From an uncultured Ruminococcus sp. (lineage in GTDB: Bacteria > Bacillota > Clostridia > Lachnospirales > Lachnospiraceae): a stretch of 64,000 nucleotides of DNA. A model generated the notes under the pieces. It searched no databases and was not told the DNA's origin. It saw nothing but the letters and a program-made list of their open reading frames with translations. Shown here piece by piece: positions 1 to 8,680 of the stretch. The position numbers and the translations under genes were made by a program. Positions within the stretch are counted from its first letter, which is position 1. Each line of letters opens with the position of its first letter. Location: assembly GCA_904418845.1 (NCBI GenBank), contig CAJFQC010000015.1, positions 1-64,000 on the forward strand, read 5' to 3'.

Positions 1-95
1 AGAATACGCTCTGTCAGCGTTGTCTTACCCGCATCGATATGCGCCATGATACCGATATTTCTGGTTCTCTCTAATGGATATTCTCTTCCAGCCAA
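1..95 (-). CDS. fusA: Elongation factor G, N-terminal fragment
   Basis: This is the first 31 codons of the translocation GTPase EF-G; the gene continues past the left edge. The translation reads [20 protein letters not shown] and then [10 protein letters not shown], which is the EF-G N-terminus with its G1 loop. The start is a TTG codon at 95-93, preceded by a GGAGGAAA-type ribosome binding site at about 101-108. It lies 17 nt after the rpsG stop, so it is the third gene of the str operon. Only the fragment is visible, but the identity is unambiguous. Confidence 0.95.
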   Translation of the reverse strand, partial: MAGREYPLERTRNIGIMAHIDAGKTTLTERI

Positions 96-112
96 GGTTA
101 TTTCCTCCTAAT

Positions 113-832
<720 letters not shown>

Positions 833-1252
833 CTACTTAGCGTCTTTCGGTCTCTTCGCGCCATATTTGGAGCGGGCCTGTCTTCTCTTCGCAACACCTG
901 CTGTATCGAGTGTACCACGGATGATGTGGTATCTTGTACCCGGCAGATCCTTAACTCTTCCTCCACGGATCATAACAACGCTATGCTCCTGAAGGTTGTG
1001 TCCTTCGCCCGGAATGTAGCTTGTTACTTCGATACCGTTAGAGAGACGGACTCTGGCGATCTTTCTCAGAGCTGAGTTAGGCTTCTTCGGAGTTGCTGTC
1101 TTCACTGCTGTGCACACACCTCTCTTCTGCGGTGCAGATGTGTTAGTCGCACGCTTCTTCAGGGAATTGTATCCTTTCTGGAGTGCCGGTGCAGTAGACT
1201 TTTTCTCAGAAGTCTGGCGTCCTTTTCTAACTAACTGGTTAAATGTTGGCAT
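833..1252 (-). CDS. rpsL: 30S ribosomal protein S12
   Basis: S12 is the decoding-centre protein of the 30S subunit. The 139-aa product starts [13 protein letters not shown] and carries the conserved [11 protein letters not shown] and [13 protein letters not shown] segments. The lysines at the two classical streptomycin-resistance positions (in PKKPNS and RVKDLPG) are both present, so the allele looks like the sensitive wild type; that is inferred from known E. coli mutations. It is the first gene of the str operon and has its own promoter and a leader of about 120 nt. Confidence 0.97.
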   Translation of the reverse strand: MPTFNQLVRKGRQTSEKKSTAPALQKGYNSLKKRATNTSAPQKRGVCTAVKTATPKKPNSALRKIARVRLSNGIEVTSYIPGEGHNLQEHSVVMIRGGRVKDLPGTRYHIIRGTLDTAGVAKRRQARSKYGAKRPKDAK

Positions 1253-1370
1253 TCTTTTTCACCTCCTATGAATTATTCGTTTCCTCACGGGTTATTCCGC
1301 AAGGGGCTGCGGATAATCTTGTCATTATCCATTTGAGCGCACGAAAAGAACAATGCCTTTTCATGCACGC
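1253..1370 (-). promoter_or_regulatory. Structured 5' leader of rpsL
   Basis: The rpsL mRNA leader is about 118 nt. Its 5' end can fold into a 10-bp stem (1339-1348 with 1357-1366, loop of 8). Next comes a stem GGATAAT/ATTATCC (1311-1330), and then a CCGCA/TGCGG stem (1297-1312) that overlaps it by two bases, so these two compete. The ribosome binding site AGGAGGTG follows at about 1260-1266. I know no named leader family for Clostridia rpsL, so an autoregulatory role is only a possibility. Confidence 0.5.
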
Positions 1371-1376
1371 TAAATT

Positions 1377-1405
1377 AGTGTATTACGTTTATTTTGGAAA
1401 GTCAA
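1377..1405 (-). promoter_or_regulatory. str operon promoter
   Basis: On the minus strand TTGACT (1405-1400) is followed by a 17-bp spacer and TACACT (1382-1377), a close match to a housekeeping sigma-A promoter. The predicted start is near 1370, giving a leader of about 118 nt before rpsL. Confidence 0.8.
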
Positions 1406-1509
1406 GGGTTTTTTTTGTTTTTTACCGCTTTATAAACCGTCTCAGCTTCGGAGATACGGCCGCGTCTTCATTGCACCCACGAGCCCCGCTCTGATCCCTC
1501 ATTCAATGA

Positions 1510-2952
1510 TCAATATGCTCTTCCCCAGTACACCATGTGTTTCGCCGGTTTGCCGCAGCATACGCACACGTCGGAAAGGTGCTCCTCTTCCATCGGGATA
1601 CATCTGGATGTCACGCCGCCCGTCTGGGCTTTGATCTCATCCTCACACTCTTCCTCGCCGCACCACATTGCCTTCACAAAGCCTTTCTTCTCCGTGACTG
1701 CAGCCTTCATCTCATCCATGGTTACAGCTGCGCTGATGTGATCCTCAAGGAATGCCTTTGCCTTCGCGTAAAGGTCTTTCTGGACTGTCTCCAGAATCTC
1801 TCCCAGCTTTGTCTCAATCTCGTCAAGTTTAACGACAATCTTCTCCCTCGTGTCACGACGCACGATCACCGCCTGACCGCTCTCGATATCTTTCGGTCCG
1901 ATCTCGATACGGGTCGGGATACCAAGCATCTCCTGCTCACTGAACTTCCATCCCGGACTCTTCTCGGAATCATCAATCGCGGCCCGGTAGCCTGCCGCCT
2001 TCAGAGCTGCAAGGACCTCGTTCGCTTTGCCGAGCACACCTTCCTTGTGCTGCGCAATCGGGATAACCCTGGTCTGCACCGGAGCAATCCTCGGCGGAAG
2101 TACAAGTCCACTGTCGTCACCATGTACCATGATGATAGCGCCCATGATCCTCGTTGACATTCCCCATGAAGTTTCATATACACTGTGAAGCTCGTTGTTC
2201 TTATCCGCATATTTGATGTTGAACGCATCCGGAAACGCATTTCCGAAGAAATGGCTCGTGCCGGACTGAAGAGCCTGTCCGTCATGCATCAGCGCCTCAA
2301 TCGTGTAAGTATCCTGCGCGCCTGCAAACTTCTCACTCTCTGTCTTGCGTCCCGCGACAACCGGGATCGCAAGGTCTTCTTCTACAAAATCTTTATACAC
2401 TTTCCACATTTGTTTTGTACGCTCTTCTGCTTCTTCGCAGGTCGCATGGATCGTGTGTCCTTCCTGCCAGAGGAACTCTCTCGAACGCAGGAACGGTCTT
2501 GTCGTCTTCTCCCATCTGAGCACAGAGCACCACTGGTTCCATACTTTCGGAAGATCGCGGTAAGACTGCACTGTCTTGCTCCACACATCGCAGAAAAGTG
2601 TCTCAGATGTCGGACGGATGCAGAAACGTTCCTGAAGAGGCTCTGTTCCGCCGTGTGTCACCCATGCCACTTCCGGCGCAAAACCTTCGATATGATCCTT
2701 CTCCTTCTGGAGCAGATTCTCCGGAATCAACATCGGAAGATAGACGTTCTCAACGCCCGTCTCTTTAAAACGCGCGTCCAGATCCGCCTGGATATTTTCC
2801 CAGATCGCATAGCCGTTCGGCAGGTAGTTTAAGCAGCCCTTTACGCCTGAATAATCACACAGCTTCGCCTCGCGTACAACGTCTGTGTACCACTGCGCGA
2901 AATCTTCATCTCTGGAAGTGATCGACTGTACCAGTTTCTTTTCCTTTGCCAT
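1510..2952 (-). CDS. proS: Proline--tRNA ligase, archaeal/eukaryote-like short type
   Basis: This class II synthetase charges tRNA-Pro in the cytoplasm. The 480-aa length and the lack of the bacterial editing insertion mark the short archaeal-like ProRS. The class II region [15 protein letters not shown] is visible. The C-terminus has a cysteine-rich zinc segment (CGEEEC and CVCCGK) and ends in tyrosine, as in this subclass. The start is the ATG at 2952 with AAAGGAGAG before it. The frame stays open upstream to 3156, but that stretch is the T-box leader and is not coding. It is transcribed alone, with regulation by uncharged tRNA-Pro indicated by the leader. Confidence 0.95.
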   Translation of the reverse strand: MAKEKKLVQSITSRDEDFAQWYTDVVREAKLCDYSGVKGCLNYLPNGYAIWENIQADLDARFKETGVENVYLPMLIPENLLQKEKDHIEGFAPEVAWVTHGGTEPLQERFCIRPTSETLFCDVWSKTVQSYRDLPKVWNQWCSVLRWEKTTRPFLRSREFLWQEGHTIHATCEEAEERTKQMWKVYKDFVEEDLAIPVVAGRKTESEKFAGAQDTYTIEALMHDGQALQSGTSHFFGNAFPDAFNIKYADKNNELHSVYETSWGMSTRIMGAIIMVHGDDSGLVLPPRIAPVQTRVIPIAQHKEGVLGKANEVLAALKAAGYRAAIDDSEKSPGWKFSEQEMLGIPTRIEIGPKDIESGQAVIVRRDTREKIVVKLDEIETKLGEILETVQKDLYAKAKAFLEDHISAAVTMDEMKAAVTEKKGFVKAMWCGEEECEDEIKAQTGGVTSRCIPMEEEHLSDVCVCCGKPAKHMVYWGRAY

Positions 2953-3257
2953 TGTTCTCTCTCCTTTAACAATATTGTATAAAAATACGAAACGCCGCGA
3001 CACCCTGGTCCCCGAATAACAAGGGACCGGATCTCCCGGCGGTACCACCCTAATTAACCTCCTGCGTATGTTTTTCCTGCATATCTGCTGATATACAGGT
3101 GATCCACAGGCTGTTCTCTCTTTTGCTTTTAACGCAAGCCTACGCCGCATTTTCATGTGGATGCTCCCGGGCCGGTTCTATACGCTCCTGCAGGGGCTCT
3201 CACCAGCCGCCCCCTCTCTGTGGCATTCCTTCATATATACTATTCCCGTTCATTGCA
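2953..3257 (-). promoter_or_regulatory. T-box riboswitch, proline-specific (CCG specifier)
   Basis: The proS leader has the hallmarks of a T-box that senses uncharged tRNA. The core AGGGTGGTACCGCC lies at 3051-3038. A stem I region carries AGAGAG and a GGCTGGTGAGAGCC apical part (about 3220-3190). The specifier loop reads GAA-CCG-GCCCGGGAGC, with the proline codon CCG at 3175-3173. After the T-box sequence a GC-rich terminator can form from CCGCCG and CGGCG arms, followed by a U-rich run near 2990-2980. The specifier agrees with the downstream gene. Confidence 0.92.
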
Positions 3258-3263
3258 ATTGTG

Positions 3264-3292
3264 ATTCTAGCGGAAAATACCGGCGGTGTCAA
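3264..3292 (-). promoter_or_regulatory. proS T-box promoter
   Basis: TTGACA (3292-3287), a 17-bp spacer and TAGAAT (3269-3264) on the minus strand form a near-consensus sigma-A promoter. Transcription should start near 3257, just at the base of T-box stem I. Confidence 0.85.
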
Positions 3293-3327
3293 GGAAGGAT
3301 TATTCCATTCATCAAGACCACGGCTGT

Positions 3328-4464
3328 TTATCCCTGTATAGCCAGCAGTTTATTTTTAAGCTCTGCCTCCATATTACGAAGCTCTGCCTCCGCTGCCTGC
3401 CGTTTCTCCCTTCCTTCTCGCTGGATGGTCATAACCTCGTCCAGAGTAGAGATAAGAGTGGCATTGGTTGTCTTAAGCGTCTCCAGATCCACGATGCCCC
3501 TCTCTGATTCTCTCGCCGTCTCAACAGTCGCTGTCTTTAGTTTCTCCGCGTTCCTTTTAAGAAGCTCGTTTGTCATGTCTGTCACCTGACGCTGAGCCTC
3601 CGCCGCCTGGGCGGAATGTTCCACGCCAAGGGCAAGTACCATCTGGCTTTTCCACAGTGGGATCGTATTGACAATGGTAGACTGGATCTTCTCCACCATC
3701 ACCGTATCATTGTTCTGCACGAGCCGAATCTGCGGAGCTGTCTGAATGGAAATCATCCTTGTCAGCTCAAGATCATGGATCTTCTTTTCAAACCTGCCGC
3801 ACATCGCGTCCAGGTCCTTCGCCGCCTGTGCGTCCTCTGGAAGACCGCTTATCTGAGCCCGCTCATGGAGCGCCCGCAGTTCTGTATCCCTTACCTGCGC
3901 CAGTTTCTTCTTGCCGGCAAGTATATACATGGACAGTTCTTTGAAATAAGTAAGATTCAGCTCATACATCTTATCGAGAAGAGCAGAATCTTTTAAGAGC
4001 TGTACTTGATGAGATTCCAGCACCTTGACAATCTCGTTGACATTCGTCTCCGCTTTGGCATATTTTGCTTTCATAGACTCAATCTTATTGGAGGCCTTCT
4101 TAAAGATACCGAAGAAGCCTTTTTCCTCTTCTTCGTCAAAGTTCTTGAGCTCCTTGACCACATCTGTCAGCAGCCCCCCTATCTCTCCCAGATCCTTGGA
4201 CTTCACATTTTCCAGGGCGGACTCGGAGAAGTCTGCCATCTTTTTCTGCGTACCCGCTCCGTACTGGAGCACCATAGTGGAGTCCGTCAGGTCGATCTGC
4301 TGTGCGAATGCATCCACAGTCCGCCGTTCTTCTTCGGTCAGGATGCTCTCGTCCATCGCCGGCTCTTCCGGTTGTGCCGCAGGCGGCTTCTTCTCCTCCT
4401 GCGCCGCAAAAGGGTTCAGTGTCAGTGTAGGCGCTGTGCCCATGTCTTTAAACTCATTGCTCAT
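3328..4464 (-). CDS. Toxic anion resistance protein, TelA/KlaA family
   Basis: The 378-aa protein belongs by sequence style to the TelA/KlaA family, named for tellurite resistance; the biochemical role of the family is not settled. It is largely alpha-helical and charged, with no signal peptide or membrane segment. Family-like stretches include LTRMISIQTAPQIRLVQNND and the following segment VEKIQSTIVNTIPLWKSQMV. It starts 30 nt after the XpaC-like gene, so the two are co-transcribed; this pairing is common in Firmicutes. A role in envelope stress is inferred from the pairing only. Confidence 0.88.
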   Translation of the reverse strand: MSNEFKDMGTAPTLTLNPFAAQEEKKPPAAQPEEPAMDESILTEEERRTVDAFAQQIDLTDSTMVLQYGAGTQKKMADFSESALENVKSKDLGEIGGLLTDVVKELKNFDEEEEKGFFGIFKKASNKIESMKAKYAKAETNVNEIVKVLESHQVQLLKDSALLDKMYELNLTYFKELSMYILAGKKKLAQVRDTELRALHERAQISGLPEDAQAAKDLDAMCGRFEKKIHDLELTRMISIQTAPQIRLVQNNDTVMVEKIQSTIVNTIPLWKSQMVLALGVEHSAQAAEAQRQVTDMTNELLKRNAEKLKTATVETARESERGIVDLETLKTTNATLISTLDEVMTIQREGREKRQAAEAELRNMEAELKNKLLAIQG

Positions 4465-4494
4465 CTTTTTGTCCTCCCTGTTTATTAAATCGTC

Positions 4495-5733
4495 TTACTT
4501 TTTGTTTCTTTTCAGTCCGTCCTCTGTCAGCCCCTCCTGGGCCAGCATGGTGTGCAGCACGGAGATGTCTGTGGATACATCCCACGCCGTATCCTGAAAA
4601 AGGTCGTCCAGAAGCTTCTCGAATGCGACGTTCAGCGTATCGATTGTCTTCTCAATCTCCTTCTTTGAGGACAGGATATTCTCTCCCTGGACAGGCTGAG
4701 CGTCCAGTTTCTCATATGCCTCAAGAAGTTTAATCGTAGTAGGAAGATAGTATTGCATCAGCTTTCCGATATCGTCCACACTTCCGGGATTTTGCTCCAC
4801 CCGGTCAAAGATCCGGTCAACCAGCATTTCCATGCGGGCGATTTTCGCTGAAATCTCTTCACCGGGTATAGCGTCATTCGCCTCGCGTATCTTCCTCACA
4901 TAATCGTCCCCCGCCTTAACAATGCTCTGCACTTCCGGCGAAAGCTTCTCGTACTCCTGGCGCGCTCTTGTCTCTGCGGCTTCCCTCTCTGCTTTCTCCC
5001 GGCTCATGCGTTCCATAAGCGCGTTGTACTGCGCATACGCCTCATTGCTCGTCATCAGGCATGTGCCCTTATCATCCAAATGCCCCTGAAGGAACCAGCC
5101 CTTTCGTATCATTTTTTTCAGATCTTTCACGACAGCCTTTACCGTACGGCCGGTTCTCTGCGCCAGCTCTGCCGTATCGCAGTATTCCCGCGCGCCCAGC
5201 GCTTTCACGTAATTGCGGAAACGCCCTACACTGCACACCATACTTGTCCCTGTAAATGCCATGCCTGCGAATATAACCGCCGAGGCCCCCAGCAGCCCTC
5301 CCGCGATCCTGATTCCCAATCCCCAGCCGTTTTTCAGCCCGATCAGGCAGAGTATAAACAGCACAACAAGGGAAGCGAGGCCGAATGTATAGCCTGTTGC
5401 CGCCAGAAATATCCCCCCTGCTTTCGGCGCCGTGCCTTTCAGATACAGCATCTTTTTCCGAGGCTGTACCGTTCCTCCCCGGGAGCCGCCATGCATATTT
5501 GCACCCGGCGCGCCCCCTCCGTTCTGCTGTTCGAAACCTGCTTTGTTCTGGCCCCCGGCGCCCGGCTCCCGATACCAGCCGCCATGGCGAAGCCCGTCAG
5601 ACACAGCGCCCATAGCCCTGCCGATCGTATCTGTAACTGTCTGATTCAGTCTGCGAAAGTCCTGGTTATCGACTGCATCCTGTATAGTCCTGCGAATCTC
5701 ATCTCCAAACCGTTCCCAGTCATTATTTATCAT
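4495..5733 (-). CDS. XpaC-like membrane-associated protein (5-bromo-4-chloroindolyl phosphate hydrolysis family)
   Basis: The 412-aa product resembles the XpaC family that is usually encoded next to TelA. Residues near 100-170 form two hydrophobic segments (around FGLASLVVLFILCLIGL and GLLGASAVIFAGMAF). They are followed by a winged-helix-like stretch and a long charged coiled-coil C-terminus. I chose the ATG at 5733, with GAGGAGG upstream; the TTG at 5748 overlaps that ribosome binding site and is unlikely. It is the promoter-proximal gene of the xpaC-telA pair. The enzymatic name reflects a historical phenotype, not a proven reaction. Confidence 0.85.
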   Translation of the reverse strand: MINNDWERFGDEIRRTIQDAVDNQDFRRLNQTVTDTIGRAMGAVSDGLRHGGWYREPGAGGQNKAGFEQQNGGGAPGANMHGGSRGGTVQPRKKMLYLKGTAPKAGGIFLAATGYTFGLASLVVLFILCLIGLKNGWGLGIRIAGGLLGASAVIFAGMAFTGTSMVCSVGRFRNYVKALGAREYCDTAELAQRTGRTVKAVVKDLKKMIRKGWFLQGHLDDKGTCLMTSNEAYAQYNALMERMSREKAEREAAETRARQEYEKLSPEVQSIVKAGDDYVRKIREANDAIPGEEISAKIARMEMLVDRIFDRVEQNPGSVDDIGKLMQYYLPTTIKLLEAYEKLDAQPVQGENILSSKKEIEKTIDTLNVAFEKLLDDLFQDTAWDVSTDISVLHTMLAQEGLTEDGLKRNKK

Positions 5734-5752
5734 GGAATTCCTCCTCAAATGC

Positions 5753-5811
5753 TTGACCTTAAAAATCTTTTATATGATAATCAGTTTAGTCGTAACAGGC
5801 CGAAAAGTCAA
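5753..5811. promoter_or_regulatory. Face-to-face overlapping promoters (xpaC-like minus, rluA-like plus)
   Basis: Plus strand: TTGACC (5753-5758), 17 bp, GATAAT (5776-5781), driving the pseudouridine synthase gene. Minus strand: TTGACT (5811-5806), 17 bp, TAAACT (5788-5783), driving the xpaC-telA pair. The two -10 boxes are one base apart, so each polymerase must open DNA inside the other promoter and start across it. Confidence 0.7.
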
Positions 5812-5825
5812 GAAAGGTGCACTAC

Positions 5826-6539
5826 ATGAAAAAAGATTTAAACAGCCTTATTATATATGAAGACGCACAGATTATTGTCTGCCACAAGCCTGCGGGAATC
5901 GCTGTGCAGAGCGCGCGCCTCGGAGAGAAAGATATAGAGAGTCTTTTGAAGAACTATCTGGCCACGTCACAGTCGCACGGCAGCCAGGGCCGCAGCACCC
6001 GGTCGGCGCAGATACGCCGGGCCCGCGGCTCCAGTTCTTCCGGCCCTTATCTGGCCGTCCTCCACCGCCTCGACCAGCCCGTAGAAGGGCTTCTTGTATT
6101 TGCCAAAACACCAGAAGCCGCCAGGGAGCTGAACCGTCAGCTTACTTCCCTGGAATTTGAAAAATATTACCGCGCCGTTGTATCCGGCATACCTGACCCC
6201 TCTGAGGGAACACTTAAGGACTATTTGGTAAAAGACGCGCGAACAAACTCCTCCCGCGTCTGCAAAAAGGATACACCGGGCGCTAAAACAGCCCGTCTTT
6301 ACTATAAAACGATCGAAACGTATCCCGGCAGCGGCACCTCTCTCGTGGAGATAAAGCTGGACACCGGGCGACACCATCAGATCCGCGTACAGATGTCTCA
6401 TCTGGGATGTCCTCTCGTCGGCGACCGGAAATACGGATATGAAAGCAGAAAAAGCGCAGAGCCGCTTCGGCTCTGCGCGTATAAACTTTGTTTTAAACAT
6501 CCTTTGGACGGAAGAAAACTGGTATTTGAGCTGCCATAA
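5826..6539 (+). CDS. RluA-family RNA pseudouridine synthase
   Basis: The 237-aa protein isomerises uridine to pseudouridine in rRNA or tRNA; the target cannot be read from sequence. The catalytic-loop segment HRLDQPVEGLLVFAKT is present with the active-site aspartate, followed by the family motifs KYYRAVVSG and DTGRHHQIRVQMSHLGCPLVGD. No S4 domain is evident. The ATG at 5826, with AGAAAGG 8 nt upstream, is preferred over a GTG at 5817 that lies in the ribosome binding site. It is convergent with the antiporter gene 6 bp away, and its 3' end carries that gene's terminator on the opposite strand. Confidence 0.93.
   Translation: MKKDLNSLIIYEDAQIIVCHKPAGIAVQSARLGEKDIESLLKNYLATSQSHGSQGRSTRSAQIRRARGSSSSGPYLAVLHRLDQPVEGLLVFAKTPEAARELNRQLTSLEFEKYYRAVVSGIPDPSEGTLKDYLVKDARTNSSRVCKKDTPGAKTARLYYKTIETYPGSGTSLVEIKLDTGRHHQIRVQMSHLGCPLVGDRKYGYESRKSAEPLRLCAYKLCFKHPLDGRKLVFELP
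6443..6478 (-). terminator. Antiporter terminator embedded in the opposing coding sequence
   Basis: A perfect 11-bp stem (6454-6464 with 6468-6478, 3-nt loop) is followed on the minus strand by TTTTTCTGCTTT. It lies about 70 nt past the antiporter stop, inside the last codons of the convergent pseudouridine synthase gene. Confidence 0.85.
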
Positions 6540-6545
6540 AAAACT

Positions 6546-8141
6546 TCACCCTGCCTGTCGTCTGAGCACCAGCACATCGTCCCTGCATATCTTTGTTTCT
6601 CCATTAGGGATGAGTATGTTTTCCCCCCTCTTTACCATAATGATCAGAAGCCCGGCATCTAAGGGCAGATCCTTGATCATCCTGTCTCTCCATCTGTGGT
6701 TCTTCCCGATGCTGATCTCGTGAAGTGTCAGGTTCTCCCTGTCTTCAAAGGCAGGGGCCGCGCAGACGATCACATCCCCGCTGTAAACCCGGGTGTCGCC
6801 GTTGGGCGTGACAGATGTCTCTCCCCGGAACACGAGCACCGCGAGGAAGCCCGGCGGCATGACCACTTCTTTTAACTTCTTATCTGCAAAGGGATGATCC
6901 GGCGTCACTTTGATCTTAATGAAGGCAATCTCGCTCTCCTCCTGATAATCATTGAAGGTGCGGAGCACATTGGCATTTTTATCGATCATCTTAAGCTTTT
7001 CTGCCACAGCGGGGAGGAGCGTTCCCTGCCCTGCAAGCGAGAGCAGGACAATCACGAACACAAGGTTGAACAGATTATATGTCATCGGAATATCTGCCAG
7101 CACCACATAGATAGAGAACACGATAGATGCCACACCCCTCAGGCCCGCCCACGATACGAGTCCGATCTGGGACATAGACGCGCCGAAGGGTTTCAGCACG
7201 AGGAATACTGCGGCTGGGCGCCCGATAAATGTCATGAACAGGCACACAACCAGCGCCGGAAGAAATACTGCCGGCAGTTCTACCGGCGTGACCAAAAGCC
7301 CCAGCAAAAAGAAGATGACCATCTGGGCGATCTCGGTTACGATGTCGAAGAAACGCACCATATCTTTCTTGTCTTCGATAAATCCATTCCCCATAAAGAT
7401 CCCGCACAAATACACACTCAGATATCCGTTGCCGCCGATGATCGACGCCAGGGCATATCCTGCGATAACGATAGCAAATACGAACACGGTTCTTCCCTGT
7501 CTCATACGGAAATCGATATTATCCATGATATAGAACGCCACTTTTCCGATGAGCAGTCCGCACATGATGCCGAATATGATCTGCTTCGCCAGCATGGCCG
7601 GGACAAAGATCTCCTCTCCGGATATCAGCGATATCATAAGTATGGTCAACATGTAGGAGATGGGGTCATTGGAGCCCGACTCCAGCTCCAGCATGGAGTC
7701 CGTGTGGTCTTTCAAGGACAGCTTCTTCGAGCGCAGCACATTGAACACGGAAGCAGCGTCCGTGGAGGCGATCACAGAACCGATGAGAAGTCCCTCCTGC
7801 CAGCCAAGGCCGAGAAGATAATGGGCCGCGCCCCCGGTGAGAAGAGCGGTCACGACAACGCCTGCCGTTGAAAGCAAAAAGGATCTTGCCATGACAGGCC
7901 GGGCAGTTTTTAAGTTTGTTCCGAATCCTCCGTAGAACATGACAAAGATCAAGCTGATCGAGCAGATCGCTTCGGACATCTCATAGTCATTAAAGGGAAT
8001 CCTCAGGAAACCATTCTCCCCGAAACACATTCCCAGAGCAATAAACATAAGAAGCGAAGGTATGGGAAGTTTCGCGGCAATCCTGTTCATTAGGATGCAA
8101 AGTATGAGTACAATGGCTGCAAGCAGTAATAAATGGTTCAT
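6546..8141 (-). CDS. Potassium/proton antiporter (CPA1 family) with C-terminal RCK_C domains
   Basis: The 531-aa protein is a polytopic cation/proton antiporter. About twelve hydrophobic segments fill residues 1-385. They include the family motif GSVIASTDAASVFNVLRS and ELESGSNDPISYML, where the conserved Asp residues bind the cation. Residues 400-531 look like two tandem TrkA-C (RCK_C) units, around IAFIKIKVTPDHPFADKKL and LPLDAGLLIIMVKRGENILI. In other Firmicutes RCK_C domains of K+ exporters bind c-di-AMP; regulation by that messenger here is inference. The gene has its own promoter with an inverted repeat at the transcription start. Confidence 0.9.
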   Translation of the reverse strand: MNHLLLLAAIVLILCILMNRIAAKLPIPSLLMFIALGMCFGENGFLRIPFNDYEMSEAICSISLIFVMFYGGFGTNLKTARPVMARSFLLSTAGVVVTALLTGGAAHYLLGLGWQEGLLIGSVIASTDAASVFNVLRSKKLSLKDHTDSMLELESGSNDPISYMLTILMISLISGEEIFVPAMLAKQIIFGIMCGLLIGKVAFYIMDNIDFRMRQGRTVFVFAIVIAGYALASIIGGNGYLSVYLCGIFMGNGFIEDKKDMVRFFDIVTEIAQMVIFFLLGLLVTPVELPAVFLPALVVCLFMTFIGRPAAVFLVLKPFGASMSQIGLVSWAGLRGVASIVFSIYVVLADIPMTYNLFNLVFVIVLLSLAGQGTLLPAVAEKLKMIDKNANVLRTFNDYQEESEIAFIKIKVTPDHPFADKKLKEVVMPPGFLAVLVFRGETSVTPNGDTRVYSGDVIVCAAPAFEDRENLTLHEISIGKNHRWRDRMIKDLPLDAGLLIIMVKRGENILIPNGETKICRDDVLVLRRQAG

Positions 8142-8171
8142 CCGTTCCTCCTGTTATCTTTACGTACATCA

Positions 8172-8245
8172 GCGCCAGTGTAAACAAGCGATATCCGCCG
8201 TACACTGACGCTGTTAGTTTACCACAATATCTTTATATCGCGCAA
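8172..8245 (-). promoter_or_regulatory. Antiporter promoter with inverted repeat at +1
   Basis: TTGCGC (8245-8240), 18 bp, TAAACT (8221-8216) on the minus strand. The predicted start (about 8209) falls in an 11-bp inverted repeat, 8201-8211 with 8172-8182, which encloses an inner GCG/CGC stem. It could be a repressor operator or a 5'-terminal RNA hairpin. Confidence 0.65.
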
Positions 8246-8294
8246 GACGTACCCGCCCCGCACTTTTGAAACCTATCCCTTTCCGAAACCCAGC

Positions 8295-8582
8295 TTATGC
8301 CTCTTCTGCCGCCATCTCATCCTCTTCCGCAAGGGACTGCTCATATCTCTCAAGGATCGTAGACTGTATCCTTTCTCTTGTCCCCGAATTGATTGGATGT
8401 GCAATATCACGATACTCGCCGTCCAGTGATTTTTTGCTCGGCATCGCGATGAACAATCCTTTCTCGCCCTCTATCACCTTGATATCATGAACAACGAATT
8501 CTTCGTCAATGGTAATAGATACGACAGCTTTTAATTTCCCCTCTTTCGCAACTTTGCGTACGCGTACATCTGTGATCTGCAT
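8295..8582 (-). CDS. spoVG: Septation/regulatory protein SpoVG
   Basis: SpoVG is a small nucleic-acid-binding regulator involved in sporulation cortex formation and asymmetric septation in Bacillus. The 95-aa product begins [20 protein letters not shown] and has the family segments [20 protein letters not shown] and the [14 protein letters not shown] stretch. Length and start match the family. It follows glgD by 98 nt on the same strand. I saw no clear sigma-H-like promoter in that gap. Confidence 0.96.
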   Translation of the reverse strand: MQITDVRVRKVAKEGKLKAVVSITIDEEFVVHDIKVIEGEKGLFIAMPSKKSLDGEYRDIAHPINSGTRERIQSTILERYEQSLAEEDEMAAEEA

Positions 8583-8680
8583 ATTCTCAGGTCTCCTTTC
8601 TCTGCCGCATTATCTCCGGCTCTGACATACCAGCATCCAGCCCTTATGACCTTGCCTCTTTCCCCGTTCTCCTCACAGGA

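Noticed and set aside
2953-3156. In-frame N-terminal extension of proS
   Set aside because: The stretch is the T-box leader; the protein family starts at the MAKEKK methionine, which has its own ribosome binding site.
3328-5733. Tellurite-resistance cassette
   Set aside because: TelA and XpaC-like genes are common chromosomal genes in Firmicutes; no terABCDEZ genes or mobile-element signs are present.
6894-7871. 325-codon open frame on the plus strand
   Set aside because: It is antisense to the antiporter gene, is rich in His/Arg without hydrophobic core or motifs, and has no ribosome binding site.
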